Of a DNA stretch of 64,000 nucleotides, positions 17,654 through 32,600 are shown piece after piece (the first letter of the stretch is position 1; each line of letters starts with the position of its first letter). The stretch is taken from contig JABICX010000001.1 in NCBI GenBank assembly GCA_018652045.1, forward strand, positions 1 through 64,000, in the 5' to 3' direction. The notes below the pieces were generated by a model. The model saw only the letters and a program-made list of their open reading frames with translations. It searched no databases and was not told where the DNA came from. This DNA is from Candidatus Woesearchaeota archaeon. GTDB lineage: Archaea; Nanobdellota; Nanobdellia; UBA10117; JABICX01. Position numbers and translations under genes: made by a program.

Positions 17654-20600
17654 GGTCTCTCAGTTTGCTTTCATTATAGCGTTTATCATAGTTCTTCTAT
17701 CCTTAACTACCCAAGTTGATTTAAGCGGAACAGTTACTGGAAAAACCACCGCCGGCGTAGCAGATGACTACGAGCACAGCCTAGAGATTACCGCAGACAC
17801 AAGTTCTGAGATTATAACCCAAGAGATAGTCTTTGACCAATACAAACCCGACACCTGTGCAGAAGGAATAGCTATCTACACCGGATCTGGCGATGAGGTC
17901 TCATTTGAGACCTCTGATGACCAGTATAACGAGACATCTTGCCTTAGCACCATAATTTCATTTTCTAACAGTATCTACCACGAACCTGTTGAAGAAGAAC
18001 CTTCTACCGAACCAGAAGATCCTACCTATGCGATACCTGAACCTGAAGAACCTGTAGACGACCCTGCGCCAACCGAACCTGAAGAACCTGAATACTCAAC
18101 ACCTGAAACCCAACCTGAAGCATCTGAGGAAGCTGTAGCGGAAACAGGCGAGACTGAGTCAGAATCTGACCCACTGAGCGAACAAAGTTCGCGCGGCCTT
18201 TCTGAGCAAAGCTCAGATCGGGAATCCGAACCATCTGGAGACGATACCCAAACTCAGTCTGAGCCTGCCTCAGAACCAGTTCCTTCTGAAGAACCAACTC
18301 CCGAGTCAATACCTGAACCTGAATTTGGAATCACTGGAGCAGTTTCTGGAATGCCTGAAGGTGAGCAGACCATGACCTATTACATCTTCTATGGTAAGAT
18401 CGTAGAAGCACCTGTTGAAGAACCAACTAACGAAACAGAAGAAGAGCCAAACGAGACTGTAGACGAACCCGTTAATGAGACTAACGAAACAATCAATGAA
18501 ACAATCAATGAGACTGTTAATGAAACAATACAGCCAATAAATGCGACCATTAACGAGACAGTTGAACCAATATCAAATGTTACAGCCCGAGTTCGAACAA
18601 TTCAGTCAAATGTAACGATTTTCCAGCCAGTTATTTGGCAACAATTTATTGAGCCTGACCAAGATACAGAAACTTTGGAATTTGAAGTTCCAGAGCCAGC
18701 AACCAATATTAAAGTAACAAAAATCAAAGAAACTGGCGAAGAGCACATTATTCCAGATGAGCATTTAGAAGGTGTTGATTTAGAAGATTTAGATGAATTT
18801 ACTATTGCAGCTAACCCTGTGGAAGGGGAACCAACACCCGAAGAAACAACACCCGAACATGTAAATGAAACAGTTGAACCTGAAGAGATAATAAATCCCG
18901 AATTCTCAATTACAGGTGCAGTAACCTCTGAAGCACTTCGAGAACAGGCAATTGCATTCTGGAACTTGTTCCTGAACTTATTTAGAGGAGGAATCACTGG
19001 ATTTGTAGTATCTGAACCACAAACAGAACTACTTGAAGTTCCAAATAAAACAATCACAATTAATGAAAATATAACTCCGCAAGATGAAATTGTAATTGAA
19101 TACGAAACTCCTGCTCCAATCACAACTGAAGAACAAACCTCCTTTGGAAAAAGAGTAGTTGTTTCTTCAGATATCCACTATGAAAATGTTCTAACTTACA
19201 CTAATATTGAACAGCAGGTATCTGAATCAGCAATCAAGCTTTACTGGCTTAAAGAGACGCAAAGCTTTGATAATGAAACCAACGAAACAACAACATTTGT
19301 AGATCGAACCGATGTTACTAATGATCTTGAGATCGAGCTATGGAAGTTAGATACTGATGGAGATGGTAGGATAGACTACCTTGAATGGATTACCCCTCAC
19401 CTTTCAAACGAGACTTTTGAAATTGAATTAACCATACTAACTGTTCAGAGCTACCCTGCATTACACGGTAACTGGACAGTTGATTTCAACACAACTGGAA
19501 CCGCAAATCTAACAATTCAGGCAACAAATGGAACAACTTGGAGTGATGAATATAATGAAAGTGTTGATTTAGAGTTCTTGAACCTAACCTGTGGAAATGA
19601 ATCTGTGAACTACTCTTGGATTAATGATACTGTTTTTGTTGAAGATTATTCTTGTAATGAAACTGGTTTTGAGATTAGTAGCCCACACACGCACGGCGTA
19701 CACACAATAAGATTCCAATTTGGAGATCAAGTAGCATATGCATACAATAGTGTTACTTTAAATGAATTTAATTATCACTTTGATGGATCTCCACCGAATT
19801 CTGTAGATAATGTACAGGATGTCTATCTATCAGGTGATTTGTTATATATAACTTCAACAGATGATGATGAAGTTTCCATACTTAATGTCTCAGACCCAAC
19901 AAGCATAGCTGCTTTAGATGGTTATGTTGATACAGCTTATTCATTTTCAGTAGAGCAGGTTCATGAGGTAATGGTCATCGGAGACTTACTTTATACAATT
20001 AGTGTTGCTGATGACAATTTTAATATACTTAATGTCTCAGACCCAACAGCAATATCTACCACTGGCGGTGGTTCTTATTTAGATAATAGTGCAGACGGTT
20101 CTATAGATAATCCTTTGGGTATGGATATAGTAGGTGATTTAGCATATGTAACATCTGCTGCAGATGATTGTCTGACGATTATAAATGTTTCAAACCCTAC
20201 TACAGTAGTTGGTGGAACGGGAGATATTGGTAGTCTTTGTGATAGTACTAACTTAAACACTGCCAATGAAGTAGTAGTCTCAGGAGATTACGCATATGTT
20301 GCTGCGGCTGGAGGAGGTTCCCAAGGTTTAGCTATTATAAATGTCTCAGACCCAACAAGTCCTACGCACGTCGCACAGTATACAAATGCAACAGAACCAT
20401 TAAACACGCACTCTCCGTATGCTCTGGATGTATATGGAGACTATGTTTTCTTAGGTGCATATAGTGATGGATTTAGTGGAATAGTTGTAATTGATGTTTC
20501 AGATCCAGAAAATCCAAATGCAGTAGCATCATATAAAGATGAGGATGGACCAGATTCAATCGATGGACCAATGGATGTTCAAGTATCTGGTCAAGGTAAT

Positions 20601-23600
20601 TATCTGTATGTAGCAAGTTATCTAGACGCTTGTTTTACTATCCTTGATATATCTGACCCAGCAACACCAACTGCGGTAGCTAGTTACTGTAATACTACGA
20701 CAATCGCTGGCGCGTATGATATAGCGATTTCAACAGATACTGAAACCGCATTTATCGCTGGCTCGACTGCGAGTTCAGGTGTAGTATCTTTTGTAAATAT
20801 TACAGGTTATTCTGAAACAACTGCTGGGCCACCATCAATGTCTTCAGCAAGTATATTACCGGCAGTACCAAAAACATCAGATGATTTGCAAGGTTCCTGC
20901 CTAGCAACAGATAATAATGATACAGTTACTTATTACTATGAATGGTTTAAAGATGATATATCAGATAGCAGTGGAAGTAGTGTAGGTCATGCTCCTGGAA
21001 GCGCAGTTAATTTAGATAACATAAGTGCTGCAAGTACTTCAGATAATGAAGAATGGATCTTTTCCTGTCTTGCTGATGATGGTGCAGATAATTCTAGCTG
21101 GATGAATAGTAGCACTGCAACAGTGGGTAATATACCTCCAGGAGATTTTACCGCAGTTACATTAGCATCCTCTTCAGGCGCTAATTTATTTTCTGACAAT
21201 CTTTCAGTTACATGGACAGAAAGCACCGATAATAATGGAGATACAGTCTATAACATCACTGACTGGAGATTAAACGGATCCTCAATAGCTGTCCTCAACA
21301 TGCCATTTGAATCCAACAGAAGCGGACAAGCTGGCGCAATAGTTAGAGATTATTCAACTCAAAACACAAATGGAACCTTTTCTGGATTTGATTGGGATGC
21401 AGATTCTGGTTGGCGAAATGACACGTGGTGCGCAGTTGGAGGCTGTTATGAATTTGACGGAACAGATAATTACATCTCTCTGCCAAACAACGCTTTTGAT
21501 GAATATACACAGGGAACTATTCTTTTATGGGTATATCCAACAGACCTAAGTGCAACCGGATGCATGTATTCATATGGAGATGATTTTAATGATGCGAAAT
21601 TTATTAACTTTGCGAGTCAATCATCTGGAAAAGTTAGGTTAGCTTTGAGAGAGGACACAAGTGCAAATGACGTACTAATGGATAGTGATAATAATGTACT
21701 AAGCCAAGACATGTGGAATCACGTTGCAGTAACTAACAATGGAAGTACGTGGATTATGTACATAAATGGAACTGAAGTACCCTTCACGGTGACTGAAGAA
21801 GGAACTGCTACAGAGGGAATGTGGTTTGATGATATTGCTCCTTCTGCAGAACGTTCTTGCATAGGCGCACTATGTAGAGATGATGATAGAACTTTCTTTC
21901 AAGGAGGTGTGGACGAATTCCAGATATATAACCGTAGTCTTACTCCTGAACAAATAAGTGAAATATATCAAGCAGGTGTAGCGAATCACTCTATACAGAA
22001 CCTCAACGCTAATGAAACATCTGCAGATGATGCATGGACAGTTGCAGTTACTCCAAATGATTTGCTAGATGATGGATCAACAAATGTTTCAAATCAATTA
22101 GATATACTCGCAGTTAATCTCTGTGCGCCAGCATCTGATGTAGAGCTAACCGCAAACAAAACTTGTGCGAGCTTGCATATCGAATCAGGCATTACTGTAA
22201 ACACATCAACTTTTGCATATTCAGTTACTGGCGATGTATTTATTAACGGAACATTAAACGCGAGTCAGGGTAAGAACCAGACTTTTAGATCGTTAGATAT
22301 TAATTCAGGTGGAACCTATCACGAACCTGCAGATACCACAAAAATAACGTCTGAAAATAGTCTTGGATCTGCAGTAGATTGTGATGGTACGTATGTTGGT
22401 AACGGTGGATATTTGTTAATAAATACTAATCAGCTAGATACTAATATCGATCTAAAATGTGTGAGTGGAAGCGCGCACGACTTAGAAATTGATCTAACTA
22501 ATACTGGTTATGATGCAACCGTTAGTGGTGCTGGTACTGGCGGACTGTATCTAACGGGAGATTTGATTATTGATGATGGTGAATTAGATACAGATAATCA
22601 TATTGTAAATATAACGGGTGAACTATGGATACAGGCTGGCGGATATTTTGATACACGTGGAGATACAGTTGCACACGAATTTGGTGCAATAGATCTCGAC
22701 AGTAGTGGTTATTTTTATGAAGGCGACGGAAAAATTATAATTGATTCAGAAGCCAGTTCTTACGCAATAGATTGCGATGGTTATTGGGTAGATGACGCCT
22801 CAACAACGTCAATCGAGACTAATACCAATACCGCAATGGATATTTACTGTCAGACTACGGGTTATCGTCTGACTAACCTTGATATTAAACTCGGAAGTTC
22901 AGCCTATGAGGTTACTACTACCACAACAATGTATATCGGTAAAACCTTGACCATAAAAGAAGGTGCTCTAGATACATCAGTTGGTTATTTTGGCACACAT
23001 GAACCAATAATTGTTATTGAAGATGGCGGGTTTTTGGATCTGGCTAGCAATAATAATGGTATAAATGTAGAGTCTGTTGATATTCAATCAGGTGGATCTT
23101 TTACAGGACCTAATAATATAATCTCAATAAATGCAAGTTCTGGAACCTGCTGGAATAATGCAGGTACATTTACAGCAGCGAGCGCGTCAACAGTTGAGTT
23201 TGATGGAGGTTGTACAGTAGTAACTGGTGGAACAGGGACTGGAAATGATTTTGCCAATGTTCAGTTTGATGGAGGAACAACAACTCTAAGCACAAATGGA
23301 ATTGATGTAGATGGATGGCTATTGTTAAATGGTGGATCATTTGATGCGAATGGCCAAGCAGTAACTGTTGTAGGAGATACCAATGTAACAAGTGGAACAC
23401 TTACGGGTGGAGCTGGCGCAATGACCTTTGGGTCACTAACTATCGCTTCTGGCCAGACTTATTCAGCAACCAGCGGAACAACCACTATCACAAGCGAAGC
23501 AACTTCAGGATATGCGATTAGTCATTTGTCAGGTGGAACTTTGACAGCAAATTCAGGAATAATAAACGTAACAACTTCAGCAACAACTTCACTTGACTTT

Positions 23601-26600
23601 AGTGGAACAGGAAATCCATATACTATAGAAGTTACTGGCGGAACAAAAGTCTGGCAACAAAATACTGCTCTCGATGGTAATCTAACAGTATCTTCTGGAA
23701 CATTTAGAGCAAATAGTGCAGCTAAGACTTTAACTGTAACGGGTGATGTTGATGTCACTGGAACGCTAGGAGGTGGATCTCAAACTGCAGCAAACTCTTT
23801 CGGCTCACTAACCATAAATTCTGGTGGAACCTATGAAGCTACAAGCGGAACAACCACAATCACTAGCAAGGCAAGTAATGATTATGCTTTAGATAACGAT
23901 GGAACACTTACACATAATTCAGGAACAGTTAATATAACTACGGGAGCTACAACATATATAGATGTAGTTGAGTCTGGTGGAGTGTATAATCTTGAAGTAG
24001 ATAGTGGAAATATTGTTTCTTGTGTAAATAGTGCACCAACAATAGCAGGTAACTTAACTGTGTCTTCTGGAACATTTAAGATGGATAGTAGCAGTGCAAG
24101 CTTAACTGCAACTGCGGATGTAGATGTTACTGGAACACTTGGCGATGGTTCTGACTCAGGTGCATTTACTTTCGGATCTCTAACTATCAACTCAGGCGGA
24201 ACATATTCAGCAACCAGCGGAACAACAACAATTACAGGAGAGGCGCCAAGTGGATTTGCTTTAGATAATGATGGAACTTTAACAGCAAATTCAGGATTAA
24301 TTAATATAACTACTACTGGAAGCACATTTATAGATATTCTTGGAACAGTAGCAGGAAATCCTTATGATTTAGAATATGATTCATCTGGAGGATATTTGAC
24401 AATATCAGGTAATAATTCTGCTGTAGATAATAATTTAATAATAGATGCAGGACAATTCCGGCCAGGTAATAATGATGATTTTAATGCTACAGGTGATGTA
24501 ACTGTTGCAGGTGGACAATTATATGATGGCGATGAGACAGGTACAGCTACATTTGGTTCCCTAACAATCAACTCAGGTGGGACATATGATGCTACAAGTG
24601 GAACAACAACAATGAAGGGAGACTTTTCAAATGCAGGAATTTTCACGCATAATGATGGAACCGTTACAACAGCAGGAACAGATGTAAATATATCTGGAAC
24701 TGTTGACCCTGCGTTCTACGACTTAACAATTGGATCTGGAACTGCACACCTTAAGAGCAATATGACTGTAGAAAATGCACTAACTGTTTCAGGAAGCACA
24801 GAGGTTGACCTGTATGGCTATAATTATACCTTTGGAACTGCTTCGGCAGCTGGAACAATTGCAAACTCTGGAACTGTTGATGTTGGTACTACAAGTCAAG
24901 ATATCCAGCTTTACGCAGCTAGTGAATCTTATTACTTTACTGTAACTGGCACAGATATTGACTGGAACGACAAATCTGGAACAAACTGGTATGTCAAATG
25001 GGTTGACTATGACCCAAACGTAGATACTGGAACTGGAACCAACCTTAATCTTACATGGGATGGAGATGTTATCTTTGATGGCTTCACTATGCGAAATGGA
25101 TTTACATTAGATCCACAATCTTATGACTGGACAACTGCGTCGGACACATGGATAGATGGTAAGGTAGTTAGTGGATCTGGATACCATAACCTACACACAT
25201 TAGTTACTAGCACAAATGCAGATTATACTGCTACAAGCGGGCGGACTCGAGTCTATAATCGAATGAGTGGAAATGGAATCAACTTAGGAGCTAGTGGAAC
25301 TTTCAACCACAACAACGGTCACATGGAGGTAGCTGGCCAGTCAACGGCACAGGCAATCGTGGTTAGTAATGGCGCAACCTTCTATGACCTGAATATATCA
25401 AATACTGCTGGAAGCTATGTCTATCTAAAGTCGAATATTGTGGTTGATAAGGATATGTGGGTAGAATCAGATACTTTTGATTCTATTGGCTATAATGTAG
25501 GTGTCTCTGGAGGCGTCTATGTAACTGGTGGCGAATGGAATGCTTCAACTGGAACAAACACTGTTGGAAATTTAACTATTTCATCAGGTGCATCTGTAAA
25601 CGCTACATCTGGTGTCTTGACGATCAATGGCTCGCTATTCAACAACGCAGGAAGTTTCTATCCAGATAGTGGAACTGTTGCGTTCAATGGCGCATCTACA
25701 ACCATCATGGGAAACACGGGCTTTTCTGAGCTGCGTATCTCTGGAAATGTAACAGATGATGGCGATTCTAATTACACTGTAATGAATGTCACATCTGTTG
25801 GTAATTTTACGTATAATACCAGTAACTATGACTACAATGTAACCTACTATAAAGCAACGGGCGGATATGTAGGTATTGCATCTAGTTCAACTCTTACATC
25901 TAATACTACCTATTGGAATGGAACTGCAGATGGAAACAAGCTAACTGCTAATACAACGGGAGCAGCTTACTTTGTAGATGTTATTGAAGCAGGTTCTAAC
26001 TGGTGGGTTGGTGGCTGGAACAGTGCACCAACAATGACTAGTGCAGATATCCAACCAGATCCAGCATATACAACCAGCGCGTTACTTGGATATTGTAGAG
26101 CAGATGATTCAGAGAGTGATAATGTAACTTTCCACTACCAGTGGTACAATAACAGTGTTTCAGTTGAGACGGGATATAATTCAACATCTCTACTGCAGGG
26201 AGTGGAGTATGTTATCCACGCTCTGACTAGTGGAAATATCTCAAAAGGTGAAAACTGGACTTTTGCATGTATTGCACAAGATGATTTAGCTAATGCTTCA
26301 GCGTGGATAAATGATTCAGTTTTAATCTCAAACACAGTTCCAACAGCTTTCACCTCAGTTGTATTGGCTGCAACAAATACCTCTCTAAACAACACCAATC
26401 AGAACCTGACCGTTACCTGGACCGATGGTTCAGACTCAGACTCAGACGCAATATACAACATCACCGACTGGAGACTTAACAGCACATCCATAGCAGTTCT
26501 AAACATGCCATTTGATTCCAATAGATCAGGCCAGTCTGGCTCGATTGTCCGAGACTATTCAACTAATACAAATAATGGAACTTTAGAAGGAAATCCGCAA

Positions 26601-29600
26601 GGGGTCACGGTAGGTAGAATTGGTGGAGCGTATGCTTTTGACGGATCTGGCGATTACATCAATCTAGGCGCAACAAACGCACTTATTGGTAATAATAACC
26701 AAAATATAACTGTCTCATTATGGGTGAATACAACAGACACTGTTGCAAAATATGCATTTTCTTTAAAGCGTCAAAGTGGTGCGAATAGTACTCTTTTGAG
26801 TGTATGTAGTAATTATGGTAGTGTTGGAACGCTAGGGTTCCTGACGCGAGAATATGATGATTCTGGACATGATTATATGACTTATGATGGGGATTATAAT
26901 GACGGCAGCTGGCACCATGTTGTTGCAATAGTAGATGGACTAAATCGATACTTGTATATTGATAATGTATTGAGAGGTAGCGATGCCTTAGGTATGCAAG
27001 ATGTAACGAGTAATACTGATGAAGCAACAATCGGTGGTTTTGGCGCATCTACCACCAGTCTTGATTTTACAGGACACCTTGATGATGTAAAAGTATTCAA
27101 CCGATCACTGACTCCTGAGCAGATTGATCAGATCTACAACGCAGGACTGGCAGGACATTCAGTCCAGAATATGTCCTTTAACGAGACTGTAGTCAATGAT
27201 ACTTGGACAGTTGCAGTCACACCAAACGACTTGGAATCGGATGGAACTACCACAACATCAAACAGCGTAACAATCATAAACAATGCACCAAGCATATCAA
27301 CTGTCGACCTTACGCCAGATAGCCCAACAACCGATGACCATCTGACATGTACAGTAACGGGTGGAGCTGATGTGGATGGAGATTCTTTGACATATACATA
27401 TGACTGGTATGAAGACCAAGTCTTTAATCAATCTTATGTACAATCTGGAGCATCATATGTTCTAAATCGAAGCAACATATCTGCTGGAGAGGTCTGGAAC
27501 TGTACTGTAACGCCTTGGGATGGCATTGAGAACGGAACGGCTATAACTGATTCAGTTACAGTAGCGCAAGGGTGTATAGTTGACTCAGTTACAGGTAATA
27601 TTACACTGACTTCCAATCTAGCTTGTTCAACTTTAGATATATATGCAGGTTATGTCTTAGACACAAGCACATACACACTTACTGCAACTGGTGCAACAGA
27701 GATCAACGGAACAATAGACGCATCATCTAGCACTGCAGTATCTTTTGCAGCAGTAACTATACAATCTGGAGGAACTTATACTGCCACATCTGCAACAACA
27801 ACAGTAACGGGTGATGCTGCTAACTCCGGAACATTTACGCACAACAACGGACTTCTGTATAGAACAGATCCATCGGGAGAGTGGAATGGATTTACGGGAA
27901 CTAACGCTTTCTATAACTTTCAGAACGAAGGTGGATATACTATGGATGGAAATGTTATGCAAATTATTAACCAACTTAGTGGCTCAGAAACATTTAATGT
28001 GTATTACAACGGCAAGTTAATTTTAGGAAATGAGTCTCAATCTGGAACGGTAGATATGACTGCAGACACCGACCTCACAACTAACCTAAAGTATAGTAAT
28101 ACTATAATGGCTGCAAGTGAGCTATACCCCGCAATCATAAAAAACGCGTATGTTAATACTTTAAGTGGTTCTGGAACCCTAACTTTAAACAATACAGACT
28201 GGCAGTTAGCATTCACAACAGGTGGATATGGAACGGGAACAGTTAAACTTGATGGTGACGCGAAGTTTGACGCATTTACAATAACTGCGGGAGATACATT
28301 GGACTTGAATGGGCAGAGAGTCGAGTTTGATGGAGCAATCACAAATTCAGGAAGCATAGATTTAGACGGCGCTTTAGTTTATGTTAATTCAGGTAATCCA
28401 AACTGGGATGGCGCAAGCGGTGTTACGGGACAGAGCACATCAGATATTGTGTTCACAGGAACCTTTTCAGCAATGCCTGACGACAGCCACAGAACGATAT
28501 TTGTAAATACTGCTGGAACAGTTACGCTAAATACAGACTACTTCTTTAATTATGGACAGGTGATTGTCGGAGCAGGAGAGCTAGATACTGGCTCAGACAG
28601 AAAGATTGGTTCAGTATCAAGCCCAGTTGATAATCTAACAATCGCGACCGGCGGAACCTTAGACGCACATGCTTCTAATATCGTTGTAGATCAAAACTGG
28701 AAAGCTACAGGTGGATTAATTGGAAAATCTGCTTTAGATCTGGATGGTAGTAGTGAAGGGGTTAATGTAACTGATGATGAGAGTCTAGATATTACTACAG
28801 CAATTACTGTTGAAGCATGGATAAAGACAGATGATGTAGAAAACAATAACGGAATGATTGTCTGTAATCAGAATCAACCAATTGCTAACGCAGGTTATTT
28901 TATATATGCAAGAGGCGTTGACGATACCTTTAATTTTGCTGCATATACTTCAAGCGAAGTAGGTGACGCTAAGTATACTGTAGATTCAAGTGTTAATAGT
29001 CGGTGGGTGCATTTAGTTGGAACATACGATGGTTCTAATATACGTTTATATATGGATGGGAAGCTAGTTAATGAAACTGCTCTGACAGGCACAATTAATA
29101 TATCTTCAAGTAACCTCGGTATTGGATATCGGGATGAAGGTAGTAGTCTAAACTTTGATGGAGCTATTGGAAAAGTTTCTATCTGGAATGGTACATTAAC
29201 GCAATCAGAGATCCGTTCTAACATGTTTGCAGATTGTGCTGGAAATTCTAATCAATCTACATTAGTTAGTTGTTACCAATTTGACGAAGGAACTGGAACA
29301 TCTGTAGCTGATTCAATTGGAAGTAATACTGGAACCGCAAGTGGAAGTGGAGTTTGGGCAGGAACACCAACATTTAGCTATGATACATCAACTGTAAACC
29401 TGACTGGAACTGGATCACTAATGGTTGCAGACTCGCCAAGCGCCAGAGATTTCTATAATCTAGAAGTTGCACAGTCAGGTAAGACAACAACAATCTCTCC
29501 AATTGGATCTGGTGTTAATCATGATATATATGGAAAGTTCACAGCCGGAGCAGGAACGCTATCTGTTTCAAACAATGGTAGGTTAGTTATTGGTGGAAGT

Positions 29601-32600
29601 GATGCACCGGTAGATGAAGGAGCTACGTTCAGCGCATTCCAATATGTTACATATAACACTGGAACTGCTAACATTACTGGCTCAACTTACGCAGGTCTGT
29701 ATTCATATACAGAAAATAGATACTTACTTGGTAATGTGTCTGTAGCAGGCGCAACCGGTGCAATGACTGCTGGCAAAGCAATACTCTCAAATGGATATAA
29801 CATAACAACTGAAGATATTACTGCTACTGGAGAGCTTAACCTGTCTGCAGGATCAGTTTTGATATTTGAGGACACAGCCGGAGCAGCAGTATCTGGATCT
29901 GGTGGAGTTTACGCAGAAGGTGCAGCTGGAAACTTAGTTGGAGTACATTCAGCAGGAACAGAACACTGGGACTTCAACGAAACAGCATTTAATACTACTT
30001 GGAACTACGCCAACGTCAGCTATGGAAACAACACCGGAACCGCTACGATTATTGTATACAATGGAAATGACTATGGCAATAACATGCCTGCTGGCATGTG
30101 GGTTTTCTCAACAGCGACGCCTGATAACTGTCTATTTGGTGGGGATGCAACCCTAACTGCGAACCTAACCTGTGGTAATCTCGGAATCTCTGCAGGCGCA
30201 GTTGTTACAGATGCATATAGCATCAACGCAACTGGAGACGCAGAGATCAACGGAACCCTCAACGCATCAACAGGCGGTCCTCAATGGTTTGGAAGTATGA
30301 TCATTAATAGCGGCGGTACATATGAGGCCACAGCAGGAACTACGGAAATAAATAGCGAAACTGGATCTGGAATCGCATTCAGGGTTAACTCAGGTGGAAC
30401 CTTTACGCACAGTAATGGATTAGTCAACTTTACTGGACCCGAAACCTGGTTCTACCTCATATCAGGGTCATCAGGTAATTTCTATGACTTAGAGGTTGCT
30501 TCTGGAAATAAACTTTCTTGTGGAAGTAACATGATTATGAGTAACGACTTCATCATATCTTCTGGCGAGTATGAATGTGCAGCAATAACTACTGTAACTG
30601 GAGACACAAATATTACTGGAACCGTAGATATTAATAGTGGCTATGCTTTCACAACAGGTTCACTTACAATTAATTCAGGCGGAACCTACCAAGCAACCTC
30701 TGGAACAACAACAATCACTAGTGAGAGTTCTGCAGGTTACTCAATATACTCAAAAACAGGTAGCACCTTCACATCAAATAGTGGATTAGTAAACGTAACA
30801 TATAATGGCGTCTCTAACATTGGAATCGGTGATAATGCTACAAAGTTACATGACTTGCATATTCAGAGTAGCACTAAGTACTTTAATGGACAGTCAAACT
30901 CACATGTAAAGTTGTCAGGGGATTTAATTGTATATGGTGGAACTGTCCGGAGTGGATCTTCATCTGGAGAGATTTTAGTTAGTGGTGATGTTAATGTTAC
31001 TGGTGGAACACTTGGATGGAGTGGAGCATCTGGTGCCAACACATTTGGTTCACTAACAATCAACTCCGGAGCAACATATTATGCTACTAGCGGAACAACA
31101 GAGATAACCAGTGAGAATACGGGTGGGTATGCATATGACAACGATGGAACTTTCACAAACAACTCTGGAACTGTAAGATTCTCAACAGCTGCACCAACAC
31201 TAATAGACACTTCAGGAACAGTAGGAAGCTTCTACGATCTGATTTTGAATCACGCCAGTCTCGATCTGATACAAGACACAGCACTGGTTGTTGGAAACGA
31301 CCTAACAGTCACAGCAGGAAACATGAACACATCAGATAACAACTATGCCCTAACTGTAACAGGCGACGCAGATGTTACTGGAACTCTTACTGGCCAAGCT
31401 TCTGCAGTCTCACTTGGTTCACTAACAATCAACTCTGGCGGAACATATGATGCAACTTCCGGCGTAACAACAATTACTAGTGAAGCTGGAAGTGGATATG
31501 ATTTAGATTTAAATAGTGGAAGTACTTTTACACATAATGATGGTACTATAAATATAACCTATACTACGGGATATGCTTCATTAGACCTTAGTTCTACAGG
31601 AGACTTTTATAATTTAGTGTTTGCTATTGGTGCCCAACGTAATTCTATTATAACGTATGCTGGAGGAACAATGACTGTAGCGAATGATTTAACAATAGAA
31701 AGTGGGATATTTGACATAAATAATAGAGCATTTGATGTTACGAGAGACGTTTCAGTTACCGGAACATTAGATAGCGATTACTTATCAACAGGAACTCAGG
31801 ATATAAGTTATGGTTCGCTTACAATCAACTCAGGTGGAGTACATAGGGCTACAAGCGGAACAACAACAATCAACAGCAGCTTCTCACGAGTAGGAACACT
31901 CACTCACAATTCAGGAACAATCGCATTCAACAACGATACAGTTGCACAGATCACTGGAGATACAACATTCTACAACCTTAACACCAACGCAGCAGTCTTC
32001 AACAGCTCAGACGACAACATCACAATCGCTAGTGGTGGAACTCTGACACAGGGCGGAAACATTACTGCAAACATACTAGATATTCGAGGAACAATGGCTA
32101 TTGGCGCTGGAGAAGAGATCACTTTTGAAGATACAGTGGGATCGGGATTCGCAGGAACTGGAACCTTAACAATCGCAGGTTCTTCTGGCGACCTAGTAAA
32201 CATAACCTCTGCAGGAACAACAGCATGGCGGATGCCACACCCAACATTAAACTCAACTTGGAATTACGCAGCGGTTAGTTATGGAAACAACACCGGTGCA
32301 GATACTATTGTTGTCTATGATGGAACTGATGAAGGAAGCAATGGCCCATTGGGAATGTGGGTATTTGATAGTAATGCTTGTATCTTTGCTGGTAATGTCA
32401 CGCTGACCGCCAATCTAACCTGTTCTAGCTTCCAGATAGAATCTGGTGCCGAAGTAAGTACTGATACGTATAGTGTTAATGCAACGGGTGCAGCATATCT
32501 AAATGGAACTCTGAATGCTTCACAAGCCGGAGACCAATGGTTTGGCTCAATGAGGGTGAACAGTGGTGGAGTATACTCAGCAACCAGCGGAACAACAACA

